Positions 22,488 to 31,400 of a stretch of DNA of 39,844 nucleotides are shown here, one piece after another. The stretch covers positions 1 through 39,844 of the forward strand of contig CAZNTE010000022.1 of NCBI GenBank assembly GCA_964575895.1, written 5' to 3'. This DNA is from Gudongella sp964575895 (GTDB taxonomy: Bacteria; Bacillota; Clostridia; Tissierellales; Tissierellaceae). Below the pieces are notes generated by a model. That model saw only the letters and a program-made list of their open reading frames with translations, made no database searches and had not been told where the DNA came from. Positions within the stretch are counted from its first letter, which is position 1. The number at the start of each line of letters is the position of its first letter. Made by a program: the position numbers and the translations under genes.

Positions 22488-24230
22488 TTATGGTAAATCT
22501 GCACCTTTAGCTTTTAAGAATTGGTAAACTGCGTTATAGTATTCAACCTTGTTGAATTTACTAATTCCTCTAAAACTACTACCTTTTGTCTCTCTTGCTA
22601 TATCTGAAATGAAGTTCCCATATTTAGCCTTGTTATTAGGAAGTCTTCCCATAATATATCTATTGCTAATGTTGTATTGTTTAAGAATTCTATTGGCAAT
22701 AGAAGGAGCTGCAGGATAACTATCTTCATCCTCATCAGGAACTGGAGTAATTCCACCAGTTAATACAAGTCTAACGTTTATATTCTTATCCAAGTTTTGG
22801 ATGATTAGAACATTAGGATTATCAGTAGTTTGTTTAACTCCATTAACTAACCATTCCTTAACCTTATATCCTGTTTCTGGATTAGCCATAAATACTAAAT
22901 TTTGTCCCTTTTCTACCATATAAGGGCTCTGAATCAATAAGCCACCAACATAAGCTGTTATTGTTCCTTTTCCACCTGTTACATCAAATGCTACTCTGTA
23001 CTTATTTACTGGAGAAAGGATTGGTTCAAATACAACTACTACATTTGTATTTTCCCTTATGTTTTCTAGTGTATGGATTAGAACGGTTGAATTAAATACT
23101 TCATTGTTTATAACCCATTCCTTTACCTTATATCCTGTATTAGGGGTTGCAGTAAATACAACTGTATTATGAGTCTGTACTAGAGTGCCTGAAGGTATAG
23201 TATTGTTATTTAACTTAGCCGTTAAAGTACCATTACCACCATTAACATTATAAGTTACCAGGTGATTAGCAGGAGTTATAGTAGCTAAATCAGTTGGAGC
23301 ACCCTCTAAGCTAATTTTATATTTAAGAGCATCGCTACCTTTAAGTGTTGCGGATACAATATTTACTGGGATGTTTATACCCACATTTGAAGTTGCAAAT
23401 TCAATTTTTACAACATCTAGTGAAACATCATCGTGAAGGGGATCTACCCCAGTTAAAACTAAATTATTTGTTGCAAATTCTGCATTTTTACTTCCGTCAA
23501 ATACTTTGTCTTTAGCAGTAAAGCTGCCAGATATTTTAACTTCCTTAAGTTGAGGGATATCGTTGACACTATTGTATAAGCCAATATTATCAAAATACAT
23601 CTCATTATTTGCTCCAGCATATGTCATTAAGAAAAGTTTGTCTGGAATAATATTATCAAATGTCAATCCGTCACCTTTTAAGACCCCATCAACATAGACA
23701 CTGTAAATATCAGTATTTAGGTTAATAGATAGGATAATGCTGTACCATTTATCCTCTTGGAAATCTCCAATAAGTTTAAGGTCATTAGATTCATCCTTAT
23801 CAAGGGCATATATCTTTCCGTCATCAAAGATTAACTTTGGTAACAAGCCAGAACTATTTAAATCCCTTTTTAAACTAATTTCTCCTATAGGATTATCCTG
23901 AACTAAAGGTTTAACATTAAGACTAATTACAAGATTATTAACATCTTCGTCATCTAGATTCATAAAGTGGGTAGATGGATTTCCAACTCCAGAAATAATT
24001 CTAAATGCCTTAGTCTTTGTGCTACCATAATCTACTTCCATAACCTTTTGAGCAGAAGTTCCTAAACCACTGCTGAAACTACTAAAAATACTTGGATACT
24101 GATCTAGGTTGTAATTCTCAAAATCAACAAATATATTTGGTTCCTCTGCCATTACAACCATTGGCGTAGACACTATCATTGTAAGGATCATTGCCAATGA
24201 CAGTAGTCCTGATAAAGCTTTTTTGAACAT
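22488..24230 (-). CDS. Secreted multidomain surface protein (LamG-like, YDG-like and two bacterial repeats)
   Basis: This 580-residue protein has a type I signal peptide cut after VVMA (residue 28). Residues 32-230 look like a concanavalin/LamG-type beta sandwich (DKWYSIILSINLNTDIYSVYVDGVLKG split over two motifs, ending EMYFDNIGLY). Residues 235-325 resemble a YDG/MBG domain (AKDKVFDGSKNAEF). Two repeats of about 80 residues follow (327-410 and 413-490), each with GG-GT-TA near the start and GYKVKEW in the middle. After an acidic linker comes a C-terminal helical segment of about 70 residues (ILKQYNISNRYIMGRLPNNK onward) that I do not recognise; there is no LPXTG signal or membrane anchor. 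It is expressed behind a structured leader. Confidence 0.75.
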   Translation of the reverse strand: MFKKALSGLLSLAMILTMIVSTPMVVMAEEPNIFVDFENYNLDQYPSIFSSFSSGLGTSAQKVMEVDYGSTKTKAFRIISGVGNPSTHFMNLDDEDVNNLVISLNVKPLVQDNPIGEISLKRDLNSSGLLPKLIFDDGKIYALDKDESNDLKLIGDFQEDKWYSIILSINLNTDIYSVYVDGVLKGDGLTFDNIIPDKLFLMTYAGANNEMYFDNIGLYNSVNDIPQLKEVKISGSFTAKDKVFDGSKNAEFATNNLVLTGVDPLHDDVSLDVVKIEFATSNVGINIPVNIVSATLKGSDALKYKISLEGAPTDLATITPANHLVTYNVNGGNGTLTAKLNNNTIPSGTLVQTHNTVVFTATPNTGYKVKEWVINNEVFNSTVLIHTLENIRENTNVVVVFEPILSPVNKYRVAFDVTGGKGTITAYVGGLLIQSPYMVEKGQNLVFMANPETGYKVKEWLVNGVKQTTDNPNVLIIQNLDKNINVRLVLTGGITPVPDEDEDSYPAAPSIANRILKQYNISNRYIMGRLPNNKAKYGNFISDIARETKGSSFRGISKFNKVEYYNAVYQFLKAKGADLP

Positions 24231-24268
24231 TTCTTAAAACCTCCCTTTACTTTAAATACAAATAAAAC

Positions 24269-24293
24269 AAAAAAATCCGACCTTGTGGGTCGG
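24269..24293 (-). terminator. Leader terminator within the 5' UTR of the secreted-protein gene
   Basis: On the minus strand CCGACC, loop CACAA, GGTCGG, then ATTTTTTT. It lies 39 bases upstream of the ATG at 24230, before the GGGAGG ribosome site, so it attenuates rather than ends a gene. Confidence 0.75.
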
Positions 24294-24335
24294 TAATTCT
24301 GTAGGTATCAATTGCGGCATCCACAGGGTTACCGA
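24269..24335 (-). ncRNA. Structured leader with terminator/antiterminator, candidate riboswitch of unknown class
   Basis: Read on the minus strand, TCGGTAA (24335-24329) pairs with TTACCGA (24296-24290), and inside it CTGTGG (24326-24321) pairs with CCTACAG (24305-24299, one bulge) closing a loop ATGCCGCAATTGATA. The 3' strand of the outer helix overlaps the 5' arm of an intrinsic terminator, CCGACC/GGTCGG (24293-24277), followed by a T7 run (24275-24269). The two helices cannot form together, so stabilising the first would let transcription reach the gene starting at 24230. The element is much richer in GC than its surroundings. It does not match c-di-GMP-I, c-di-GMP-II, preQ1 or fluoride aptamers as I know them. 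Structure is seen; ligand and function are inferred. Confidence 0.6.
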
Positions 24336-24464
24336 TCATCCAGAATAAATCATATCTACTCTCAACTCAATTATACCCTTTATTCTATTACTTAAGTGTT
24401 ACAAGCGTGTATAATTTTGGTTACAAAATTTGGGTATATATAAAAAACAGAAAGGGGAATTTAT

Positions 24465-25001
24465 ATGGGAATCTATGAAAGTCCAAAATATTCAGTGGTA
24501 ATTAAGGAAAAAAATATTGAAATAAGGTCTTATGAGAGCTTTAATATAGTCTTGTATGAAAATCCAAGGGATAGGAATGCTGACTCAGGATTTAATACTT
24601 TGTTTTCGTATATTTCTAAGGGAAATAAGAGGGAAGAAAAAATAAAGATGACTGTACCAGTTTTAGAGGAAGATAGGGGAGGTCTAAGAACACTGTCCTT
24701 TGTAGTTCCATCTAAATATAATTTAGAAGATATACCTGCACCAAAAAGTGATTTAGTAAGGGTGGATAAAATAGATGCAGGTTATTTTGCTTTTATCAGG
24801 TATTCTGGCTTAGCCACAGAAGGAAGCTACAAAAAGAATTTAGATAAATTAATTAACTTCTTGAAGGAAAAGAATTACAACATAAGCTCAGAATTCTATA
24901 GGGCATATTATGATCCGCCATTTCAATTACCCTTCCTCAGAAGAAATGAAATACTGGTAAGACTTACCAATATCTCAAAAGAAAGATTAATAGCTAGATG
25001 A
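24465..25001 (+). CDS. SOUL family heme-binding-like protein
   Basis: This 178-residue protein matches the SOUL/HEBP family: ESPKYSVVIKEKNIEIRSYE at the start, the FNTLFSYISKGNKREEKIKMTVPVL split by the KIKMT-PV signature, FVVPSKYNLEDIPAP, FAFIRYSGLATEGSY and the terminal EFYRAYYDPPFQLPFLRRNEILV. Family members bind heme or related tetrapyrroles in a beta-barrel; bacterial roles are poorly known. No signal peptide is present. AAAGGGG precedes the ATG. It diverges from the secreted-protein gene across 234 bases that contain the structured leader. Confidence 0.9.
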   Translation: MGIYESPKYSVVIKEKNIEIRSYESFNIVLYENPRDRNADSGFNTLFSYISKGNKREEKIKMTVPVLEEDRGGLRTLSFVVPSKYNLEDIPAPKSDLVRVDKIDAGYFAFIRYSGLATEGSYKKNLDKLINFLKEKNYNISSEFYRAYYDPPFQLPFLRRNEILVRLTNISKERLIAR

Positions 25002-25068
25002 TTATTGAGCTTGAAAGATTAAAGTGCTATACTCTTTTTAACTTGTTTGTTAATTGGAGGATTTAATT

Positions 25069-26313
25069 GTGAAGAAAATCAAAATTCATTATGGTTGGTG
25101 GATTGTCCTTTTTGGAGGAATATTAACTGGATTTTCAACTACCATGGTGAACACATTAAACAGTCTTTATGTTATACCCATAACTTCAGAATTTTCCTTT
25201 ACAAGAAGTGAATATATAATGACCAGCACCTTGACTGCTATAGCTGCTATATTCGGAGCTCCAATTATTGGAAGGTATATGAATAAGAATAATATGAAAA
25301 GAATTCAGGTAGTATTACTATTTATAATGACCCTATCCTATATCTCATTTTCTATAGCCAATAAGTTGTGGCAGTTTTATTTAGCATCAGTCATCATAGG
25401 CTTGATATATATGTCATTGGGGATGATCCCTATTTCGATTATAATAACAAACTGGTTTGATAAAAAACAAGGATTTGCCATGAGTTTGGTTCTAGCTGGA
25501 ATAAGTATTGGGGGAGCTGTCTTAAGCCCAATTACATCCACCTTAATCATTAATTACGGCTGGAAGATGACAAGGGTTTATATAGGAATTTCATATTTAT
25601 TAATCTCACTTCCAATAGTAGCATTTATCCTTAAACCTGCCCCTGAAGATATTGGTTTAAAACCATATGGTTGGGATGAATCAAATGATGAAGTGCAAAA
25701 GAAGATTGAAAATAAAACTAAGGTTCCCATGGAGAAAATAAAAAAGAGTACATATTATAAGTTGTTTCTAGTGGGGGTTATAGTTTCAGGCATTATATGC
25801 AATGGTGGAATGCAGCATATGGGACCCTTTGTTACAGACAATCACGACCAGGTAATTGCCAGCTTAATAATATCTCTTTATTCCTTCTCTGCCATATTTG
25901 GAAAACTGCTACTGGGATATTTGTACGACAGATTTGGGAATGCAGTCAGTATGTTATTTGGTGGAGGAATGTTTACGCTAGCATACATCTTAATGGCATT
26001 TTTCCCCAAGAACTTAGCTTTGATGACCATGGCAGCAGTTATATACGGCATAGGAAATTCAGTGGGGTCTGTTAATATAAACCTGGTTACATATGGAATA
26101 TTCGGCAGGGAAAACTATGGTAAGGTTCTATCTGTGATAAAGAGCATTCAACAGGTGGGAATGGCATCTGGCCCCATACTATTTTCACTATTATTTGAAG
26201 TTTCCCATGATTACAAACTACCCTTTACATTAAGTATCGCCTTGGCTATACTTCTTTCATATTCATGGATAAAATCATACAAGGATGCAAAAATAGAATC
26301 TGGAGTCAGTTAA
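25069..26313 (+). CDS. Major facilitator superfamily transporter (oxalate/formate antiporter-like group)
   Basis: I choose the GTG at 25069, eight bases after GGAGG; an upstream in-frame TTG at 25054 contains the ribosome site itself and is rejected. The 414-residue product has about twelve membrane segments, beginning HYGWWIVLFGGILTGFSTT, which is typical of the OFA/monocarboxylate-like MFS branch. A loop GRYMNKNNMKR follows helix 2 and a charged central loop (about 200-225) separates two halves; the second half repeats the motif as YLYDRFGN. Its substrate, probably a carboxylate or similar small solute, cannot be told from sequence. It ends in a hairpin shared with the convergent gene. Confidence 0.85.
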   Translation: MKKIKIHYGWWIVLFGGILTGFSTTMVNTLNSLYVIPITSEFSFTRSEYIMTSTLTAIAAIFGAPIIGRYMNKNNMKRIQVVLLFIMTLSYISFSIANKLWQFYLASVIIGLIYMSLGMIPISIIITNWFDKKQGFAMSLVLAGISIGGAVLSPITSTLIINYGWKMTRVYIGISYLLISLPIVAFILKPAPEDIGLKPYGWDESNDEVQKKIENKTKVPMEKIKKSTYYKLFLVGVIVSGIICNGGMQHMGPFVTDNHDQVIASLIISLYSFSAIFGKLLLGYLYDRFGNAVSMLFGGGMFTLAYILMAFFPKNLALMTMAAVIYGIGNSVGSVNINLVTYGIFGRENYGKVLSVIKSIQQVGMASGPILFSLLFEVSHDYKLPFTLSIALAILLSYSWIKSYKDAKIESGVS

Positions 26314-26330
26314 TTGACTCCAGATTCTTT
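26296..26330. terminator. Bidirectional terminator with a stop codon in its loop
   Basis: GAATCTGGAGTCA (26296-26308) pairs perfectly with TGACTCCAGATTC (26315-26327). The six-base loop contains the TAA of the MFS gene. Only 15 bases separate the two convergent stop codons, so one hairpin must serve both. Confidence 0.85.
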
Positions 26331-27006
26331 AGAATTCAAATATTTGTCCAGGGTTTAGAATCACTGTATCAGTGGTCTTATTCTTTCTCTTAAATTCCTC
26401 TGGATCAGCTGTAATCACTGGGAAGGTTCCATAGTGCATTGGAATAGTTAGCTTTGGTTTAACGAATTCTACAGCTCGAATAGCGTCGGTGATATCCATG
26501 GTATAGTTTCCTCCAATGGGAATCAGGGCTACATCAATATCCTCAACTTCTAGAAGCACCATATCCATTGTTAGACCAGTATCTCCTGCATGGTATATCT
26601 TCTTACCATTCACTTCAATAACAAAACCACAGGGATTGCCTCCATCACGGGGACCATTTTCTGTGGGTATGGCAGATCCATGCAGGGCAGGGGTAAGTTT
26701 TACCGTTCCAAAATCAAATTTAAATCTACCTCCAATATGCATGGGGTGAGTCTTAACTCCTTTTTCAGATAAGTAGCCTGAAATTTCAGCATTTGTAATT
26801 ACGAGAGCGTCATTATCTTTTGCCAGTTCAACAGTATCGCCAATATGGTCACCATGACCATGGGTTACAAAGATGTGGGTAAGATTTTTAACATCCTCTG
26901 GTTTTAAGGGGCTGGAAGGATTTCCCTTGAGGAAGGGATCAATTATTGCCTTGAAGCCCCCCTCTTCAAGCATAAATACTGAATGACCTAAGTATGTTAG
27001 TTTCAT
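26329..27006 (-). CDS. UPF0173 metal-dependent hydrolase (metallo-beta-lactamase fold)
   Basis: This 225-residue protein is the YtkL/UPF0173 type of metallo-beta-lactamase fold. It begins MKLTYLGHSVFMLEEGGFKA, has the metal motif THGHGDHIGD (residues 49-58), HGSAIPTENG, the late ligands YHAGDTGL and MHYGTFP, and ends ILNPGQ. It should bind two metals and hydrolyse a small phospho- or ester substrate; the actual one is not known. AAGGAGGTT lies just before the ATG. Length is as in other members. Confidence 0.93.
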   Translation of the reverse strand: MKLTYLGHSVFMLEEGGFKAIIDPFLKGNPSSPLKPEDVKNLTHIFVTHGHGDHIGDTVELAKDNDALVITNAEISGYLSEKGVKTHPMHIGGRFKFDFGTVKLTPALHGSAIPTENGPRDGGNPCGFVIEVNGKKIYHAGDTGLTMDMVLLEVEDIDVALIPIGGNYTMDITDAIRAVEFVKPKLTIPMHYGTFPVITADPEEFKRKNKTTDTVILNPGQIFEF

Positions 27007-27068
27007 AAATATAAACCTCCTTCTTTTCTTAAAGTTTATATACCCTAAAGATTTAAATTGAAATGCTT

Positions 27069-27097
27069 TTGTTAAGTCTTTGTAACCAATTTATAAT
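27069..27097 (+). promoter_or_regulatory. Sigma-A type promoter
   Basis: TTGTTA (27069-27074), 17 bases, TATAAT (27092-27097), 39 bases before the serpin start codon, with AGGGAGGG as ribosome site. Confidence 0.7.
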
Positions 27098-27136
27098 ATT
27101 ACACTGATATACTAAAGTTATAGGGAGGGAAGATAG

Positions 27137-28348
27137 ATGAAGATATTATCCTTAATAATTGCTCTATCCTTATTACTGGTTGGATGCAGCAGTGAGAGTG
27201 CACCTAAAAATTCAGCATTTGCCAGTGAAGATGTGGATGGAAAAATAACAGATAGTAATTTGGAATTTGCCTTTGATGTATTTGGTGAATTAAACAAGGG
27301 AGATTTGAATGAAAATGTATTTATTTCACCATTTAGCATCTCCACAGCTCTAGCAATGACATATAATGGAGCAGAAGGGGAGACCCTTGAGGAAATGGAA
27401 GAGGTTTTGAACTTTTCAGGGATACCTAGAAATATTGTAAATGTTTCATATAAGAGCTTGCTTGATTATCTGGTAAGAGATGATAAGGAAGTTAAGACTC
27501 TGGTGAGTAATTCCATATGGTATAGACAAGGAGAAGAAATTAAGGAAGAATACCTTAATACCATTGAGGATTATTACAAGGCCTATATTAAAGACTTAGA
27601 CTTTGATAAACCAGAAGCAGTTGATACAATAAATGATTGGATAGATGATTCCACAAAGGGTATGATTCCTGGAATGCTTCAACCACCAATACCAAGAGAT
27701 GTGATAATGTATCTTATAAATGCAGTATATTTTAAGGGTGAGTGGACTACTCAGTTTAAGGAAGAAGATACTAGGGATTCAACCTTTATTCAGTATGATA
27801 AGACGGAAGTTTCAGTTCCAATGATGCGGATGAATGATACAATCCATTACTATAAGGGAGATAACTATAAGAGTGTAAAACTACCCTATGGGGATGGAAA
27901 GGTTAGTATGTACATTGTATTACCTGATGAAGGAGAAGACATTAACAATCACATAGAAACTTTTAATCTTAAGCAATATAATGAAATAAAGAACAATCTT
28001 AAGGAAACAGAAGATCTTAACCTAATGATTCCCAAATTTAAAATGGAATATGGAATCAAGGATATAACAAAGGAATTAAGGGCACTGGGGATGGATACAA
28101 TATTTGATGAAAGGGCAGACTTAAGTAGTATAAGAGAAGATATATATGTAAGTAGTGTCCTTCATAAGGCAGTAATTGAGGTAAATGAACAAGGAAGTGA
28201 AGCAGCAGGAGTAACTGTAGTTGAAGTAGGAACCACCTCCATAAGGGAACCAGTAACTTTCATAGCAGATAGACCCTTCTTTTTCTTTATTGGAGAGGAA
28301 GAATCGGATACGATTCTTTTCATGGGGAAATATTTAAAAATTAATTAG
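27137..28348 (+). CDS. Serpin-family lipoprotein (protease inhibitor)
   Basis: This 403-residue protein has a lipoprotein signal (MKILSLIIALSLLLVGC, Cys17) and a full serpin domain: FDVFGELNKGDLNENVFISPFSISTALAM (as two motifs), NSIWYR, LINAVYFKGEWTTQF, MMRMNDTIHYYKGD and the end RPFFFFIGEE. The hinge NEQGSEAAGVTVVEV has the small residues needed for loop insertion, so it should be an inhibitory serpin that traps a protease by a conformational change. By alignment with antitrypsin (Glu of the hinge as P17), the scissile bond falls at about Thr-Ser in GTTSIREP. It is anchored outside the membrane and probably protects the cell surface from proteases. Confidence 0.92.
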   Translation: MKILSLIIALSLLLVGCSSESAPKNSAFASEDVDGKITDSNLEFAFDVFGELNKGDLNENVFISPFSISTALAMTYNGAEGETLEEMEEVLNFSGIPRNIVNVSYKSLLDYLVRDDKEVKTLVSNSIWYRQGEEIKEEYLNTIEDYYKAYIKDLDFDKPEAVDTINDWIDDSTKGMIPGMLQPPIPRDVIMYLINAVYFKGEWTTQFKEEDTRDSTFIQYDKTEVSVPMMRMNDTIHYYKGDNYKSVKLPYGDGKVSMYIVLPDEGEDINNHIETFNLKQYNEIKNNLKETEDLNLMIPKFKMEYGIKDITKELRALGMDTIFDERADLSSIREDIYVSSVLHKAVIEVNEQGSEAAGVTVVEVGTTSIREPVTFIADRPFFFFIGEEESDTILFMGKYLKIN

Positions 28349-28376
28349 GAAGGCAAATGCTTTCCTGATTTTTTTT
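28347..28376 (+). terminator. Intrinsic terminator
   Basis: AGGAA(G)GC (28347-28353) pairs with GC(T)TTCCT (to 28366) and is followed by GA and eight Ts. It begins two bases after the serpin coding end. Confidence 0.8.
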
Positions 28377-28476
28377 CGTTAAACTAAAATGATTTCTATG
28401 ATAAGATAGTATTAATTAAAACGACAAAATAAATTTAGCTAATTTAATATTATAATTACTTAGATGGAGGTAGAAG

Positions 28477-31400
28477 ATGAGTCATCAGATTAGAAGGATC
28501 TTTGTAGAAAAAAAGGAAGGTTTTAATGTTGAAGCCAAACATTTAACTAGTGAACTGAAGGAAACCCTTAAGTTAGATTCCCTAAAAGATGTGCGTATAC
28601 TTAACAGATACGATTTCACGTGTAAGGATGCAGTAGACTTTGAAAAAATAGTCAAGGTGGTATTTTCTGAACCCAATGTGGATGTGGTTTATGAAGACGA
28701 GCTCCCAGGGGGAGAAGATAAGGTTCTGGCAGTTGAATATTTGCCAGGGCAATACGATCAAAGGGCAGATTCAGCTGAACAGTGTATCGGGATTTTACTT
28801 GAGGATAATTCCTCAAAGGTTAAGGCAGCAAAAATATACCTATTCTCTGGTAGTTTAACAAATGAAGAATACATAATGATTAAGGAATATATGATCAACC
28901 CCATAGATTCAAGAGAAGCTTCAATGGACCTGCCCATGACCTTAGATGATGAGAAGTATGAAGTTAGTGATATCCAAGTAGTTGATGGGTTTATCCAAAT
29001 GGATGATAAATCTTTGGAGGAATATAGAAGAAGCAGTAATTTTGCAATGAGCTTCGATGATATTCTTATGATCAGAGATTATTTTAGAGATGATGAAAAG
29101 AGAAACCCAACTGTAACAGAACTTAAAGTAATAGATACCTATTGGTCAGACCATTGTAGACATACAACCTTCTTTACTGAAATCCAAGATATCAAGTTAC
29201 AGGAAGGTAAATACAAGAAAGTGCTTGAAGTAGCATTGGAAGATTATCTTCAATCAAGAAAAGATCTAAGCTTAACAAAGCCAGTAACCCTAATGGATCT
29301 AGCCACAATAAACGCAAAAGAATCAAAGAAATTAGGATTACTTGATGATTTAGATATCTCTGAAGAGATAAACGCCTGTAGTATTGAAATAGATGTGGAC
29401 ATTGATGGTGTTGATGAGAAATGGTTGTTGATGTTTAAAAATGAGACTCACAACCACCCAACAGAGATTGAGCCCTTTGGTGGAGCGGCAACATGTCTGG
29501 GAGGAGCCATCAGGGATCCACTTTCTGGAAGAAGTTATGTTTATCAAGCCATGAGAGTAACAGGTAGTGGAGATCCAAGACAGCCCTTAAATGAAACACT
29601 ACCGGGGAAATTACCACAAAGAAAAATAACCAGGGAAGCAGCAAAAGGATACAGCTCCTATGGAAATCAAATCGGACTTGCCACAGGGCAAGTTACTGAA
29701 GTTTATCATAAGGGATATGTAGCTAAGAGGATGGAAGTTGGAGCTGTAATTGCTGCAGCACCTAAGTATAATGTTATAAGAAGCCAACCAGAGCCAGGAG
29801 ATATAATACTCCTTGTAGGTGGGAAAACAGGTAGAGATGGAATTGGTGGAGCAACGGGATCATCTAAATCCCACACTGAGGAGTCACTTATAAAATCTGG
29901 AGCAGAGGTTCAAAAGGGAAACGCACCAGAGGAGAGAAAGATTCAAAGATTATTCAGAAACCCAGCTCTTTCAAGATTGATAAAAAGATGTAATGACTTT
30001 GGAGCAGGTGGAGTATCTGTAGCTATTGGAGAATTGGCAGATAGTCTTGAAATAAACTTGGATGTGGTGCCTAAAAAATATGATGGTCTAGATGGTACGG
30101 AACTGGCAATATCTGAATCCCAGGAAAGAATGGCAGTGGTTATTAATCCAAAGGATTATGAAAAGTTCCTTGAATTAACCCACGAGGAGAATCTACAAGT
30201 AACTAAGGTTGCAGATGTAACTGATACCAATAGATTAGTTATGAAGTGGAGAGGGGAAAGTATCCTAGATATTAAGAGAAGTTTTCTAAATACAAATGGA
30301 GCAAAACAATTTGCAAGAGTAGAGTTAACCAGTCCCGAAAAAGAAAGAGAATACAAGGAAAATATTAGTTTTAGAGAGGGAATTCTAGAAACATTATCAG
30401 ATCTTAATGTGTGTTCTCAGCAAGGTATGAACGCAATGTTTGACAATACAGTTGGAGCCTCAACAGTACTTATGCCCCTAGGTGGAAAGTACAGACTTAC
30501 CCCAAGTGAGGGAATGGTTGCAAAGATACCAGTCCTCAAGGGAAATACTAATACTTGTAGTATTATGACATATGGATTTGACCCCTACCTTTGTGAATGG
30601 AGTCCCTTCCATGGTGGAGTATATTCTGTAATTGAATCAGTTGCCAAGGTGGTTGCCCTTGGTGGAGATAGAAGAAAAGTTAGATTAAGCATGCAAGAAT
30701 ATTTTGAAAAACTAGAAAGTGATCCTGTAAAGTGGGGGAAACCATTTAGTGCATTACTGGGTGCATATTCAGCACAGAAGGAGTTAGGAATAGCAGCAAT
30801 TGGTGGAAAAGATTCCATGTCTGGAACCTTCAAGGATATATCAGTACCTCCAACAATAATATCATTTGCAGTGACACATGATAAGGTGGATAATGTAATA
30901 TCCTCTGAATTTAAGAAGGAAGATTCATCCATTTATCTCTTCCAGGTAGAAAGAGATGAGAATCAAATGCCAAATTACAAAAAACTTAGATTTGGATATG
31001 ATACCATAAAAAGACTAGTTGATGAAGGAAAAATCCTTTCTGCAAAGACAATCTCAAAAGGTGGAGTAGCAGCTGCAATAGCAAAGATGTCCTTTGGAAA
31101 TAAGATTGGATTTGAGTTTAAGGATATGAAGCTTGGTGAAGTATTCTCAGTTATGCCGGGGAGCATAATAATAGAACTTGCAAGTGGAGAAGATTTGCCT
31201 GAGGAATTTAAACTAATAGGTACTACCATTATAGAAGCTAAGATTTTATTTGGAAATGAAGAAGTAAGCTTAGACCAGCTGATAAAAGCTTGGCAAGAAC
31301 CCCTTAGCAAGGTATTTGTTATTAAAGAAGATGAGCTAGGACAAGTTAATAACCTGAAAGGAAAAGAGTCACACAAGGCATATGGTGGTATTAAAATATC

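Noticed and set aside
24269..24340. Class I or class II c-di-GMP riboswitch
   Set aside because: The conserved ACGCA, GCAAAGCC and GAAA tetraloop-receptor features of class I, and the class II pseudoknot core, are not present; the element is also too small.
24260..24340. A short minus-strand peptide (NPVDAAIDTYRITDPQGR) as a coding gene
   Set aside because: It has no start codon with a ribosome site, and the bases are better explained by two competing RNA helices and a terminator.
25054..25068. TTG start for the MFS transporter
   Set aside because: That codon overlaps the GGAGG ribosome site, which is correctly spaced for the GTG at 25069.
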